A DNA stretch of 64,000 bases from assembly GCA_046290435.1 (NCBI GenBank), contig JBKAGO010000034.1:1-64000 (forward strand). Reading direction: 5' to 3'. The notes below the pieces were generated by a model. It made no database searches. It saw only the letters and a program-made list of their open reading frames with translations, and was not told where the DNA came from. Origin of the DNA: CAVQUE01 sp046290435 (GTDB lineage: Bacteria > Actinomycetota > Acidimicrobiia > Acidimicrobiales > UBA8592). Numbering within the stretch: position 1 is the first letter of the stretch; every line of letters begins with the position of its first letter. Positions 27,228-36,314 of this stretch are shown piece by piece. The position numbers and the translations under genes are program-made.

Positions 27228-28048
27228 GCGGGGCCATGGGTACCGAGACCGCTTCGCCGGCCCCGACGGACCATGCAGCCACCACGTCGTTCGTCGCCGT
27301 CGCGGCCGCGATCTCGCGGCGCGGTCTCGTGCGCATGGTGCGGCTGCCGTCGCTGATCTTCCCGGCGATCATCATGCCGGTCTTCTTCGTGGTCGCCTTC
27401 AGCGGTTCGTTCGCCGCCGCGGTGCAGATCGAGGGGTACGGCACCGACAAGGCCGTCAACTGGATGACCGCCTGGGCGGTGCTCCAGGGTGGCGCCTTCG
27501 CCGGCGTGGGCTCGGCAGGCGCGGCGGCCACCGACCTCGAGAACGGGTTCTTCGACCGCATCCGCCTGGCGCCGGTCAACCCGCTGGCGATCGTCGTCGG
27601 CCTGCTCGGCTATTCGATGACACGAGCGCTCGTGCCGGTGACGGCCGTGCTCGTCGTGGCATTCGTGTTCCTCGACGCCGACATGCCCGGCGGCCTCGCA
27701 GGGCTGGCCATGGTCTACGTCGGGGCGCTCGGCATGGCACTGGTCATCGCGCTGCTCGCCATGACGGTGGTGTTCACGCTCAAGACGATCCAGTCGCTCG
27801 CGCTGGTGCAGATCCTGACCTTCAGCCTGATGTTCCTGTCGATCGGACAGGCGCCGCTCGAGGCCATCGAGGGTTGGTTGCACGCCGTCGCCACGGTCAA
27901 CCCGGTCACCGCGGTGATCGAGTTGACCCGCCAGGGATTCCTCGGCGAGGTGACCTGGGCCGCGACCTGGCCAGGGCTGTCCGCCCTGGCGGTGATGAGC
28001 GCGGTGTTCGGGGCGCTCGCGCTGTGGCGGTACCGAACCATCACCTGA
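27224..28048 (+). CDS. ABC-2 type permease, second copy
   Basis: The 274-residue membrane protein is paralogous to the preceding gene (ENGFFDRIRLAPVNPLAIVV against ENGFMDRLVSSPVARPVILL; VNPVTAVIELTRQ near the C terminus). About six hydrophobic helices are visible. The start overlaps the previous stop (ATGA). The three genes form one tightly coupled operon. The next gene is convergent and 82 bases away. Confidence 0.9.
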   Translation: MSGAMGTETASPAPTDHAATTSFVAVAAAISRRGLVRMVRLPSLIFPAIIMPVFFVVAFSGSFAAAVQIEGYGTDKAVNWMTAWAVLQGGAFAGVGSAGAAATDLENGFFDRIRLAPVNPLAIVVGLLGYSMTRALVPVTAVLVVAFVFLDADMPGGLAGLAMVYVGALGMALVIALLAMTVVFTLKTIQSLALVQILTFSLMFLSIGQAPLEAIEGWLHAVATVNPVTAVIELTRQGFLGEVTWAATWPGLSALAVMSAVFGALALWRYRTIT

Positions 28049-28130
28049 GGCGTGGATCGCGTCTGGCGTCCTCGGCCGCCGGCCGGCCGCAGAGCGCGAA
28101 ACGGGTCTGACGTCCTGTCTTTCCCCTCGG

Positions 28131-30701
28131 TCAGAGGGCGGCTCCGAAGCGGGCACCGGGGCCGGGACGGCCGGGCACGGGACCCCGTTGGGTGAGGCGG
28201 CGGCCGGGGTCGTCGAGGCCGTCGAAGACCATGACGGCGCCGGCGTTGCGGGCGGCGCCGACGCGCTCGCCGGGAATGCCGACGGCCAACTCGTCGCGGC
28301 CGTCACCGTCGAAATCGGCGACGCGCAGCGCCGTTCCGAACGCATCGCCCGTCGCAGGGCGTCCGGGCGTCGGGCCGCGCTGGTCGAGCGAGACCGCACG
28401 CTCGGCGTCGGGCCCCGACGGGCCACCGGGGATGACCGCCACGCGGCCGGCGCCTCGCCTGGGTCCGAAGGACTCGCCGGGAACACCGACCACCAGGTCT
28501 TGGGTGCCGTCGCCGTCGAGGTCGCCGATGGCGAGGGCAGCACCGAACGCGTCGCCCGCTCCCGAGGCTGCCGGACCCCTGCCGTCCTGCACGATCAGGC
28601 TGCCGCCGTCGGCGAGGCCGCTGCCGTCGCCCGGCACGAACAGGACCGCTCCTGCGTCCATGGCCCCCGGGACGTCCTCACCCGGCGCACCGACGACCAG
28701 GTCCGCATCGCCGTCGCCGTCGAGGTCGCCGATGGCCAGTGCTGCACCGAACTCGTCGCCCGCCTCGGGCAGATCGGGACGGGAGCCGCCCTGGGCGACG
28801 ACCTCGGTCCGGCTGCGGTCGAGACCGGCCGGTGAACCGAACACGATCACCACCGCGCCGGCGGTGGCGCCGGGGCCCGGCGCTCCGATGGCGAGGTCGT
28901 CGTAGCCGTCGCCGTCGAGATCCCCGGTGGCCAGTGCTGCGCCGAAGGCCTCGCCCGCCACGGGATCGCCGGGCACTGCGCCCCGCCGGCTGATGGCGAG
29001 AGAACTGTCGGTGCGGATCCCGGAGGGGGAGCCCTCGAGGACCGTGACCGCACCGGCGCCGTCGACACCGCCGATGTCCTCGCCAGGGGCGCCGATGGCG
29101 AGGTCGTCGAATCCGTCGCCGTCGAAGTCGCCCATCGCCACCGCAGCGCCGAACGCGTCGCCGGCGCCGGGGCGGCCGGCGACCCGACCGGCCTGGGTGA
29201 AGGTCTGGCTGGAGCGGTGCTCGAGGCCGTCGGTGCGGCCGCAGACGACCGTCACCGCGCCGGCATCTGCGGAGCGGCCGATGTCTTCGCCGGGGCTGCC
29301 GAACACGACGTCGGTGGTGCCGTCGCCGTCGATGTCGCCGTAGGCGATGGCCCCGGCGAAACCGTCGCGTGCCTGGGGGCGGGCGCCGTCGAAGGTACGC
29401 TGGGTCCGAAGCTCGCCGCCGCGCACCGACAGCCCCTGACGGGAGCCGTAGAGCGCGATCGCGGCGCCGGCACCCGCACGACCTCGCACGGTTGCGCCGG
29501 GCGCGCCGACCACGAGATCGTCGGCACCGTCGCCATCGAGGTCCTGACCGCCCGGCGCCGGTCCCGCAGGCGCTGCGACCCGCAGCACCCGGTCGCCGTC
29601 GGTGGTCACGTACAGCGCGCCGTCGGGGCCCTGCACCGGGGTGCGCAGTCGTCCGAAGACGCCATCGGTCTCCGGCGGCGTGACCAGGCGACCGAAGCGA
29701 TCGCGGTTGTCGAAGGTGAAGACGTGCAGGCGGGAATCCTTGAGCGTGGCCCCCGCGAGTTGGCCGTCCCAGGCCCCCCACTGGGCGCCCCGGAGCCAGC
29801 CGACACCACTGAGCGCGATCGTGCGCGATCCCGACGACCACTGCGCCTCGCGCTGGGGCCCCGGCAGCGACTGGTCGGTCATCGGGACGCCCTCGTTGTA
29901 ACCGGGCACCGGATGCCAGCCGTAGTCGCCGCCTCGGGCCAGCAGGTTGATCTCGTCGTCGACCGACGGGCCGTGTTCGGCACTCCACATCTGATCGGTG
30001 CAGGGCCGGCGATCGAGCCCCTGGATGTTGCGGTGCCCGATGGTGAAGATGCGCCCGTCGCCGGGGCGGCCGAAGTAGGGATTGCCCGGAACGCCGCGCC
30101 CGGTGGCGGGGTCGACCCGCAGGGTCTTGCCGGCGAGCGAACGACGATCGCGCGGGAGAGAGCCGCTGGCGGCGTCGCCGGTGGCGATGAAGAGACGGCC
30201 CTCGTGGTCGAAGCGCAGTCGGCAACCCGAGTGACGGCCGCTGGCGATGCGGTCGATGCCCCCCACCAGCGGATCGTCGATGCGGGTCGCCGTGGCCGCC
30301 GACGCGTCGAGGCGCCACGAGACGACCTGCACGTCGCTCGCCGAGCTCTGGCAGGTGTAGAAGCGGCGGTTGCGGTCGTGGTCGGGATCGGCGACCAGGC
30401 CCATCAGCCCGCCCTCGCCTGCGGGGTCGAGATCGGCCATGTCGGCGGTCAGCGCGACGGTCGAGCCGTCGGGGCGGCGCAGGGTGATGATGCCGGTGTC
30501 TCGCTGGGGGATCAGCGCGGAGCCGTCGGGAAGGAAGCCGATGTCCCAGGCGCGGAGGACGCCGGTCGCCCAGGTGGAGACCTCGAGCGAGGGATCGACG
30601 TCGGGTTCGGCGGCGCCGGCGGGCGTGACCAGGGTGGCGGTCACGGCCAAGGCGCCGATGAGGGCGACCAGACGCCGAAGGGTTCGGGTGCTGGAGAACA
30701 T
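28131..30701 (-). CDS. Secreted PQQ-type sugar dehydrogenase with seven FG-GAP repeats
   Basis: The 856-residue protein starts MFSSTRTLRR and has a signal peptide ending TPAGAAEP. The N-terminal ~400 residues are a soluble glucose/sorbosone dehydrogenase beta-propeller (WDIGFLPDGSALIPQRDTG, GEGGLMGLVADPDHDRN, IGHRNIQGLD, WSAEHGPSVDDEINLL, GGDYGWHPV). The C-terminal half has seven FG-GAP units of the form D-x-D-G-D-G-x-x-D-L-x-x-G-x-P-G, calcium-binding blades like those of integrin alpha chains. It probably oxidises sugars or binds a surface partner outside the cell. The combination is found in other bacteria, but the exact substrate is unknown. It is divergent from coxS, 156 bases away. Confidence 0.85.
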   Translation of the reverse strand: MFSSTRTLRRLVALIGALAVTATLVTPAGAAEPDVDPSLEVSTWATGVLRAWDIGFLPDGSALIPQRDTGIITLRRPDGSTVALTADMADLDPAGEGGLMGLVADPDHDRNRRFYTCQSSASDVQVVSWRLDASAATATRIDDPLVGGIDRIASGRHSGCRLRFDHEGRLFIATGDAASGSLPRDRRSLAGKTLRVDPATGRGVPGNPYFGRPGDGRIFTIGHRNIQGLDRRPCTDQMWSAEHGPSVDDEINLLARGGDYGWHPVPGYNEGVPMTDQSLPGPQREAQWSSGSRTIALSGVGWLRGAQWGAWDGQLAGATLKDSRLHVFTFDNRDRFGRLVTPPETDGVFGRLRTPVQGPDGALYVTTDGDRVLRVAAPAGPAPGGQDLDGDGADDLVVGAPGATVRGRAGAGAAIALYGSRQGLSVRGGELRTQRTFDGARPQARDGFAGAIAYGDIDGDGTTDVVFGSPGEDIGRSADAGAVTVVCGRTDGLEHRSSQTFTQAGRVAGRPGAGDAFGAAVAMGDFDGDGFDDLAIGAPGEDIGGVDGAGAVTVLEGSPSGIRTDSSLAISRRGAVPGDPVAGEAFGAALATGDLDGDGYDDLAIGAPGPGATAGAVVIVFGSPAGLDRSRTEVVAQGGSRPDLPEAGDEFGAALAIGDLDGDGDADLVVGAPGEDVPGAMDAGAVLFVPGDGSGLADGGSLIVQDGRGPAASGAGDAFGAALAIGDLDGDGTQDLVVGVPGESFGPRRGAGRVAVIPGGPSGPDAERAVSLDQRGPTPGRPATGDAFGTALRVADFDGDGRDELAVGIPGERVGAARNAGAVMVFDGLDDPGRRLTQRGPVPGRPGPGARFGAAL

Positions 30702-30857
30702 CGGGACCTCGCAGAGTCGGGAGCCACGCGCGCCGCGATCGTAGGGCTTCGGCGTGTCCTGTCGGCGTCGACTCCACCGATGCGGGGCGCGGTGTACTAC
30801 ATTCCGAGGCCGTGGCCGGTCAACTGACCGGCCGATTCGAGTCGGGGGAGGATCTCC

Positions 30858-31322
30858 GTGGAAGTAACGGTCACCGTCAACGGGACGGCGCAGAGCCATG
30901 ACGTGGAGCCGCGCACATTGCTGGTCCACTACCTGCGTGAGGCCTGCGGTCTGACCGGCACCAACGTCGGCTGCGACACGTCGTCGTGTGGGGCCTGCAC
31001 GGTCCATCTCGACGGCGAGTCGGTCAAGTCCTGCACCGTGCTCGCCGCCCAGGTCGACGGGCAGTCCGTCACCACCATCGAGGGCCTCGCTGCCGCCGAC
31101 GGCACCCTGCACCCGATGCAGCAGGCCTTCCACGAGTGCCACGCCCTCCAGTGCGGCTATTGCACGCCGGGCATGGTGATGGCCGCGGTGTCGCTGCTCG
31201 ACGAGGTCCCGAACCCGTCCGAGACCGATGTCCGCATCGGCCTCGAGGGCAACCTGTGCCGCTGCACCGGCTACCACAACATCGTCAAGGCAGTCCTGAG
31301 CGCAGCGGGGGCCGACAAGTGA
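30858..31322 (+). CDS. coxS: CO dehydrogenase-type small (2Fe-2S) subunit
   Basis: The 154-residue iron-sulfur subunit carries the plant-type ferredoxin cluster (Cys39, 44, 47, 59 in VGCDTSSCGACTVHL) and the all-helical second cluster (Cys99, 102, 134, 136 in LQCGYCTPGM and LCRCTGYHNI). In the molybdenum hydroxylase family it carries electrons between the Mo site and FAD. GTG start with GGGGGAGG upstream. The stop overlaps the coxM start (GTGA). It could equally serve another xanthine-dehydrogenase-family enzyme; the coxD/E/G neighbours favour the cox type. Confidence 0.9.
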   Translation: MEVTVTVNGTAQSHDVEPRTLLVHYLREACGLTGTNVGCDTSSCGACTVHLDGESVKSCTVLAAQVDGQSVTTIEGLAAADGTLHPMQQAFHECHALQCGYCTPGMVMAAVSLLDEVPNPSETDVRIGLEGNLCRCTGYHNIVKAVLSAAGADK

Positions 31323-32143
31323 TCCCCGCTTCTTTCGACTACGTCCGGGCCGGTTCGGTCGACGAGGCCATCGCCGCGCTCGCCGAACACGGCGACGAGG
31401 CCAAGCTCATCGCCGGTGGCCACTCGCTCATCCCGCTCATGCGGTTCCGCCTCGCGGCGCCCGCGGTGCTGATCGACGTCAACCGCCTCGAGGACCTCAA
31501 GTACGTCCGCGACGCAGGTGACCACCTCGCCATCGGCGCCATGACCCGCCACCGCGACATCGAGATCGACCCGCTGGTCAAGAGCCAGGCCGGCCTGCTC
31601 GCCGAGGCCACCGCCAACGTCGGCGACAACCAGGTCCGCCACCGCGGCACCATCGGCGGCGCGCTCGCGCACGCCGACGCCGCGTCGGACATCCCCTCGG
31701 CGCTTCTCGCATTGCGGGCGACCGTGGTGGCCCAGGGACCCGACGGCACCCGCGAGATCGCCATCGACGACTTCTTCACCGGCTTCTTGGAGTCTGCGCT
31801 CGGCGAGACCGAGATCGTCACCGAGATCAAGGTCCCGAAGGTCCCCGACGCCACCTGGTCGTTCCAGAAGTTCAACCGCCGCGCCCAGGACTGGGCCATC
31901 GTCGGCGCCTCGATCCTGGTGAACAACGGCAGCTGCGGTGTCGGCCTGGTCAACATGGACTCGGTGCCGCTGCGTGCAACTGCGGTCGAAGAGGCCGTGG
32001 CCGGCGGCGCCAACGCCGCCGACGCCGCAGCCCTCGCCGCCGAGGGCGCCTCGCCGCCCGCCGACCTGAACGCCACCGTCGAATACCGCGAGCATCTCGC
32101 ACGGGTGCTCGTGCGCCGGGGCCTCGAGGCCGCCGGGCGTTGA
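31319..32143 (+). CDS. coxM: CO dehydrogenase-type medium (FAD-binding) subunit
   Basis: The 274-residue flavoprotein subunit has the two FAD-binding motifs AGGHSLIPLMRFR (residues ~31-43) and TIGGALAHADAASDIP (~105-120). The CO dehydrogenase FAD-binding C-terminal domain follows. It accepts electrons from the coxS clusters and passes them to the quinone pool. GTG start overlaps coxS; TTGA overlap follows with coxD. No molybdopterin subunit lies on either side. Confidence 0.9.
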   Translation: MIPASFDYVRAGSVDEAIAALAEHGDEAKLIAGGHSLIPLMRFRLAAPAVLIDVNRLEDLKYVRDAGDHLAIGAMTRHRDIEIDPLVKSQAGLLAEATANVGDNQVRHRGTIGGALAHADAASDIPSALLALRATVVAQGPDGTREIAIDDFFTGFLESALGETEIVTEIKVPKVPDATWSFQKFNRRAQDWAIVGASILVNNGSCGVGLVNMDSVPLRATAVEEAVAGGANAADAAALAAEGASPPADLNATVEYREHLARVLVRRGLEAAGR

Positions 32144-33099
32144 CCGACAGCGAGGCGACCGGCACCGGCTCCGAACCCGGCACCGACCGGGGCGACCCCG
32201 TCGATGTCGACGCCGTCATCGCCGGCCTGGCCGGCCAGGGGTACCTGGCGGGCCAGGGCGTCGCGACGGCACTGTTCCTCGCCATGGCGCTGCGCCGGCC
32301 GCTCTTCCTCGAAGGCGACCCCGGCGTCGGCAAGACCGAGATCGCCAAGGCCCTCGCAGCCTGGACCGGCGGAGAACTGATCCGTCTCCAGTGCTACGAG
32401 GGGCTCGACGCGGCCCAGGCCGTCTACGAGTGGGACTACACCCGCCAACTGCTGCACCTCCGAGCCGCCGAGGCCACCGGCCGCGCCGCCGGGGTGGGCG
32501 AGACCACCCTCGAAGACGAGCTCTACGACGAACGCTTCCTGGTGCGGCGGCCGCTGCTGGCAGCCGTTGCGCACCGCGATCCCGTGCCGCCGGTGCTGCT
32601 GGTCGACGAGGTCGACCGCGCCGACGACGAGTTCGAGGCGTTCCTGCTCGAGGTCTTGTCCGACTACGCGGTGACCGTGCCCGAGATCGGGCGGTTCCAC
32701 GCCGAGATCCCGCCGCGGGTCATCATCACCTCCAACCGCACCCGCGACGTCCACGACGCCCTCAAACGCCGTTGCCTCTACCACTGGGTCGATCACCCGG
32801 GCTTCGACCAAGAGGTCGCGATCATCACGTCGCGCGCTCCTGGCACCGGCGATCGCCTGGCCCGCCAGGTCGCTGCTGCGGTCGAGGAGCTGCGCGACCT
32901 CGGCCTGTACAAGCCGCCGGGGGTCGCCGAGTCGATCGACTGGGCCGAGGCCCTGGCCCGCCTCGGTGCCAGCGACCTCACCGAGGCCACCCTCGAGGCC
33001 AGCCTGGGCGCGGTCCTCAAGTACCGCGAGGATCACCAGCGGGTCCTCGACGCCGGGGTGCCGGATCTGCTCGCCCGGGTGATGGCGCGCGCCTCCTAG
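32140..33099 (+). CDS. coxD: CoxD, MoxR-type AAA+ ATPase
   Basis: The 319-residue ATPase has Walker A LEGDPGVGKTEIAKAL, Walker B VLLVDEVDRADDEF, sensor-1 IITSNRTRDVHDAL and the RRCLYHW arginine-finger region. In CO dehydrogenase systems CoxD works with CoxE to insert sulfur/copper into the active site of the large subunit. The TTG start overlaps the coxM stop (TTGA). The stop TAG is part of an AGGAGG ribosome-binding site for coxE. Confidence 0.9.
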   Translation: MTDSEATGTGSEPGTDRGDPVDVDAVIAGLAGQGYLAGQGVATALFLAMALRRPLFLEGDPGVGKTEIAKALAAWTGGELIRLQCYEGLDAAQAVYEWDYTRQLLHLRAAEATGRAAGVGETTLEDELYDERFLVRRPLLAAVAHRDPVPPVLLVDEVDRADDEFEAFLLEVLSDYAVTVPEIGRFHAEIPPRVIITSNRTRDVHDALKRRCLYHWVDHPGFDQEVAIITSRAPGTGDRLARQVAAAVEELRDLGLYKPPGVAESIDWAEALARLGASDLTEATLEASLGAVLKYREDHQRVLDAGVPDLLARVMARAS

Positions 33100-33104
33100 G
33101 AGGC

Positions 33105-34238
33105 GTGACGACCGCCGTGGTCAGCACCGTCGACTCCACCCGGCCCGAGGCGATCGCCGCAGCGTTCGTCGCGGCGCTTCGCCGGGTCGGCATGGCCGTT
33201 CCGGTGGGGTCGGCCGTCGCCTACTTCGAGGCGCTCGGGGCCCTCGGGCTCGACGACCGCGACCGGGTGTACTGGGCGGGACGGGCCACCCTGGTGCCCG
33301 ACCGGGAGGACGTCTCGCTCTACGATCACGTCTTCCGGGCGTTCTGGGACGGCCACGCACTCATCATCGACGACCGCGAGACGAGCGATGATTCGCTGAC
33401 GGTCGCCGTCGACGACGAGGACCCCGATGCCGGCGACGGCTCGGGCGACGACGACGCCGAGGTCATCACGCTGCGCTACAGCGCAACCGAGGTGCTCGGG
33501 TCGAAGGACTTCGCGGCCTACGACGCCGCCGAGCTGGCCGAGGCCCACCGGCTGATGGCCCAGATGGTGGTGGTCGGTGGCCGTCGATCGTCTCGGCGAC
33601 GCATCCCGACGGCGCGCAGCGCCGGTCGGCCCGACCTGCGCCGCACCGTGCGGCGGGCCATGCGCACCGGCGGCGAGCCCATCGAGCGACGCTTCACCCG
33701 CACCGGCGAGCGACCGAGACGGGTGGTGTTCCTGCTCGACGTGTCGGGCTCGATGGAGGCCTACGCCCGGGCGTTGATCCGCTTCGCCCAGGCTGCGGTG
33801 TCGGGCCGTCGACGGGTCGAGGTGTTCACCCTCGGAACCCGCCTCACCCGGGTGACCCGCGAGCTCTCCACCCGCGATCCCGACCGGGCCCTGGTGGCGG
33901 CCACCGCGGCGGTCGACGACTGGTCCGGCGGCACCCGCCTGGGGGAGTCGTTGGCCCGTTTCAACGACCAATGGGGCCAACGCGGCATGGCACGGGGCGC
34001 AACGGTGGTGATCCTCTCCGACGGCTGGGACCGTGGCACCCCCGAGCTCATGGACGAACAGATGGGCCGCCTGGCGCGTGTGGCGCACCGGGTGGTGTGG
34101 GTCAATCCGCTGAAGGCCTCGCCGGGCTACCAGCCCCTCGCCCAGGGCATGGCGGCCGCCCTGCCCCACGTCGACCAGTTCATCGAGGGCCACTGCCTGG
34201 ACTCGTTGGAGATCCTCACCGGCCTCCTCGCGGAGTGA
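33105..34238 (+). CDS. coxE: CoxE, von Willebrand factor A domain protein
   Basis: The ~377-residue protein has a charged N-terminal half and a C-terminal VWA domain with an intact MIDAS motif (VVFLLDVSGSMEAYA; GGTRLGESL; VVILSDGWDRGTPEL). It partners with the MoxR-type ATPase in metal-cluster maturation. The start is uncertain: GTG at 33105 is only one base after AGGAGG (33098-33103), while GTG at 33117 has a 13-base spacing. It is followed by repeat family B rather than directly by the next cox gene. Confidence 0.88.
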   Translation: MTTAVVSTVDSTRPEAIAAAFVAALRRVGMAVPVGSAVAYFEALGALGLDDRDRVYWAGRATLVPDREDVSLYDHVFRAFWDGHALIIDDRETSDDSLTVAVDDEDPDAGDGSGDDDAEVITLRYSATEVLGSKDFAAYDAAELAEAHRLMAQMVVVGGRRSSRRRIPTARSAGRPDLRRTVRRAMRTGGEPIERRFTRTGERPRRVVFLLDVSGSMEAYARALIRFAQAAVSGRRRVEVFTLGTRLTRVTRELSTRDPDRALVAATAAVDDWSGGTRLGESLARFNDQWGQRGMARGATVVILSDGWDRGTPELMDEQMGRLARVAHRVVWVNPLKASPGYQPLAQGMAAALPHVDQFIEGHCLDSLEILTGLLAE

Positions 34239-34252
34239 ACCGCCGGGGTCAT

Positions 34253-34291
34253 CGAACGACTGGGGTCAAGTCGTACTTTCAACCAACTCGG
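34253..34291 (-). repeat. Repeat family B, copy 3
   Basis: CGAACGACTGGGGTCAAGTC...CTTTCAACCAACTCGG: the same unit as at 21.04 kb in opposite orientation. It begins 15 bases after the coxE stop. Confidence 0.93.
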
Positions 34292-34313
34292 CTCCCGCGA
34301 CCACCACGGCCGC

Positions 34314-34348
34314 CGAACGACTGGGGTCAAGTCGTACTTTCAACCAAC
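34314..34348 (-). repeat. Repeat family B, copy 4
   Basis: A direct repeat of copy 3, including the CGAACGA lead-in. Its 26-base part 34323-34348 is the left arm of a perfect inverted pair with copy 5. Confidence 0.93.
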
Positions 34349-34376
34349 CGGTCGTCGTCCTGGGCCGCCACGTACA

Positions 34377-34405
34377 GAGTTGGTTGAAAGTACGACTTGA
34401 CCCCT
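34377..34405 (+). repeat. Repeat family B, copy 5
   Basis: GAGTTGGTTGAAAGTACGAC-TTGACCCCT: the inverted partner of copy 4. The arms 34323-34348 and 34379-34404 are perfectly complementary over 26 bases with a 30-base centre, giving a REPIN-like structure. An 11-base tandem repeat (ACCCCTGATCG, twice) begins at its right edge. Confidence 0.93.
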
Positions 34406-34449
34406 GATCGACCCCTGATCGACCCCCGTCCGGGAGCGGTGCTGCCACA

Positions 34450-34773
34450 ATGGGTGCCATGCGCGAGATCATGAAGGACCTCGATCGGTGGCGGCGGCAG
34501 GGGCGACGCTGTGCCGTCGCCCGGGTAGTCGATGTCGAGGGGTCCGGGCCCCGCGATGCCGGGGCCGCCATGGCGGTGGCCGACGACGGCGAGGTCGTGG
34601 GGTCGGTGTCGGGAGGATGCGTCGAAGGGGCCGTGGTGGCCGAGGCGCTCGACATCATCGAGACCGGCGAGCGGCGCATCGTCACGTTCGGCTACAGCGA
34701 CGACGAAGCCTTCGCGGTGGGGCTGACCTGCGGCGGGACCATCCATCTGTTCATCGAACCCTTCGACTGGTAG
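34450..34773 (+). CDS. XdhC/CoxI family N-terminal-domain protein
   Basis: The 107-residue protein consists only of the XdhC N-terminal domain (DLDRWRRQGRRCAVARVVDV; GSVSGGCVEGAVVAEA; LTCGGTIHLFIEP). In XDH and CODH systems XdhC-family proteins protect and sulfurate the molybdenum cofactor before insertion. The Rossmann half is encoded separately in the next gene, 5 bases downstream. Start ATG at 34450; an internal ATG at 34459 is also possible. Confidence 0.85.
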   Translation: MGAMREIMKDLDRWRRQGRRCAVARVVDVEGSGPRDAGAAMAVADDGEVVGSVSGGCVEGAVVAEALDIIETGERRIVTFGYSDDEAFAVGLTCGGTIHLFIEPFDW

Positions 34774-34778
34774 CGACG

Positions 34779-35588
34779 ATGAGCGACGAAAACCCCGATG
34801 CCGAACCGACCCTGTACCAGCGTCTGCGGTCCGCAGTGGCGGCAGAGGAGCCGGTGGCGCTGGCCACCGTCATCGAGGGTCCCGGTACCGGCGCCAAGCT
34901 GGTCGTGACCCTCGACGGCGACGCCCACGGCAGCCTCGGCAACGACGACCTCGACCGGGTCGTGCAGCGCGACGCCCGTGGCGAGCTCGCCGCCGGACGC
35001 ACCGGGGTGCGCCACTACGGCGAACACGGCGAGGCCCGCGAAGAAGCCGTGTCGGTGTTCATCGAGTCCTACGCTCCGCCGCCGCGCATGGTCATCTTCG
35101 GGGCGGTCGACTTCACCGCGGCGCTGGTGCGGATCGCCAAGGTCCTCGGGTATCACGTGACCGTCTGCGACGCCCGGCCGGTGTTCGCCACCAAGGCCCG
35201 CTTCCCGACGGCCGATCTGGTCGAGGTCCGCTGGCCCAACGACCTGCTCGATGACATCGGCGACCGGCTCGGCCCCCGCGACGCCGTCTGCATCCTCACC
35301 CACGACGCGAAGTTCGACGTCCCGGCCGTGGTGGGCTCGCTCGCGACCGACGTCGGCTACATCGGCGTCATGGGGAGCCGTCGCACTCACGATGACCGCA
35401 CGGCGCGTCTCGTCGAGGCCGGCGTCGACGACGAGGGCCTCGCACGGCTCATGTCGCCCATCGGTCTCGACATCGGCGCCCGCACGCCCGAGGAGACCGC
35501 TGTCTCCATCTGCGCCGAGATCATCGCGCTGCGTACCGGGCGCACCGCACCGTCGCTGCGAGACGGCGACGGCCCCATCCACCGGTAG
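34779..35588 (+). CDS. XdhC family protein with Rossmann domain (CoxF type)
   Basis: The 269-residue protein has a degenerate N-terminal XdhC part and a C-terminal Rossmann fold (RMVIFGAVDFTAALVRIAKV; VCILTHDAKFDVPAV; GYIGVMGSRRTHDDR; LMSPIGLDIGARTPEETAV). These motifs are characteristic of CoxF/XdhC C-terminal domains in molybdenum-cofactor maturation. It starts 5 bases after its partner gene. A family A repeat begins 7 bases after its stop. Confidence 0.87.
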   Translation: MSDENPDAEPTLYQRLRSAVAAEEPVALATVIEGPGTGAKLVVTLDGDAHGSLGNDDLDRVVQRDARGELAAGRTGVRHYGEHGEAREEAVSVFIESYAPPPRMVIFGAVDFTAALVRIAKVLGYHVTVCDARPVFATKARFPTADLVEVRWPNDLLDDIGDRLGPRDAVCILTHDAKFDVPAVVGSLATDVGYIGVMGSRRTHDDRTARLVEAGVDDEGLARLMSPIGLDIGARTPEETAVSICAEIIALRTGRTAPSLRDGDGPIHR

Positions 35589-35595
35589 ACCACAT

Positions 35596-35684
35596 GGGGT
35601 CAGACCCCGCTTTCCCGCTTTCTCGGTGGCCGCGGCATCGGCATGTCGGACGGCCGAGAAAGCGGGAAAGCGGGATCTGACCCC
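35596..35684. repeat. REPIN-like inverted repeat, family A, copy 2
   Basis: Arms 35596-35625 and 35655-35684 are identical to those of the copy at 23036-23123, including the C/T mismatch between arms, while the 29-base centre differs. It sits between the XdhC gene and the MocA-like gene, ending 27 bases before the latter's start. Confidence 0.95.
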
Positions 35685-35711
35685 AGCAGGTTGTCGTGGA
35701 GGGGGCCGATC

Positions 35712-36314
35712 GTGGACACTGCGGCAGTGTCCGACACCGAACGACCGCCACTCCGCTCCACCACCGCTGCGGTGATCCTCGCCGCGGGCGGCGGGACCCG
35801 CTTCGAGGGCGATTCCCACAAGCTGCTGGCGCCCTTCAAGGGCAGGCCCGTCATCTCCTGGGTGATCGACGCCGCGCTCGAGGCCGGCTTCGACGAGGTG
35901 TACGTCATCGCCGGAGCGGTCGACCTCACCGGGGTGCTCCCCGACGAGGTCGTGTTGGTCGAGAACCACAGCTGGGAGGACGGCCAGGCCACGTCGTTGC
36001 GCACCGCCGTCGCGGTGGCCGAGGCCGACGGCCACGACGCCATCGTCGTCGGGTTGGGCGACATGCCGCTGGTGCCGGCCGAGGCGTGGCGGCTTGTGGC
36101 CGACGCCGAGGGCGATCTTGTCACCGCGACCTTCTCCGGCAAGCGCAGCCCGCCGGTGAAGATCGGCGAAGAACTCTGGAGTCTGCTGCCCCTCAGCGGC
36201 GACGAGGGCGCGCGATCGGTGATCAGGTTACGGCCCGACCTCGTGGAGGAGGTAGCCTGCCCTGGCCAAGCCGTAGACATCGATACCCGAGGTGACCTGA
36301 GCCGATGGAGCTGA
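35712..36314 (+). CDS. MocA-like molybdenum cofactor nucleotidyltransferase
   Basis: The ~200-residue NTP transferase has AAVILAAGGGTRFEGDSHKL, FKGRPVISWVI, SWEDGQATSLRTAV and VVGLGDMPLV, the MobA/MocA-like pattern that adds CMP to molybdopterin. Cytosine dinucleotide is the cofactor form used by CO dehydrogenase. GTG at 35712 lies six bases after a GGAGGGGG stretch; the frame opens further upstream only inside the repeat. It overlaps coxG by 10 bases, so they are co-translated. Confidence 0.87.
   Translation: MDTAAVSDTERPPLRSTTAAVILAAGGGTRFEGDSHKLLAPFKGRPVISWVIDAALEAGFDEVYVIAGAVDLTGVLPDEVVLVENHSWEDGQATSLRTAVAVAEADGHDAIVVGLGDMPLVPAEAWRLVADAEGDLVTATFSGKRSPPVKIGEELWSLLPLSGDEGARSVIRLRPDLVEEVACPGQAVDIDTRGDLSRWS

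Noticed and set aside
34253..34405. Rho-independent terminator for coxE
   Set aside because: The inverted arms are 26 bases with a 30-base centre, lack a U-tract, and are copies of a dispersed repeat, so repeat family membership is the better explanation.
35643..35711. Longer MocA-like protein starting inside the family A repeat
   Set aside because: The extra residues come from the repeat arm and have no family similarity; GTG at 35712 has a purine-rich site six bases upstream.
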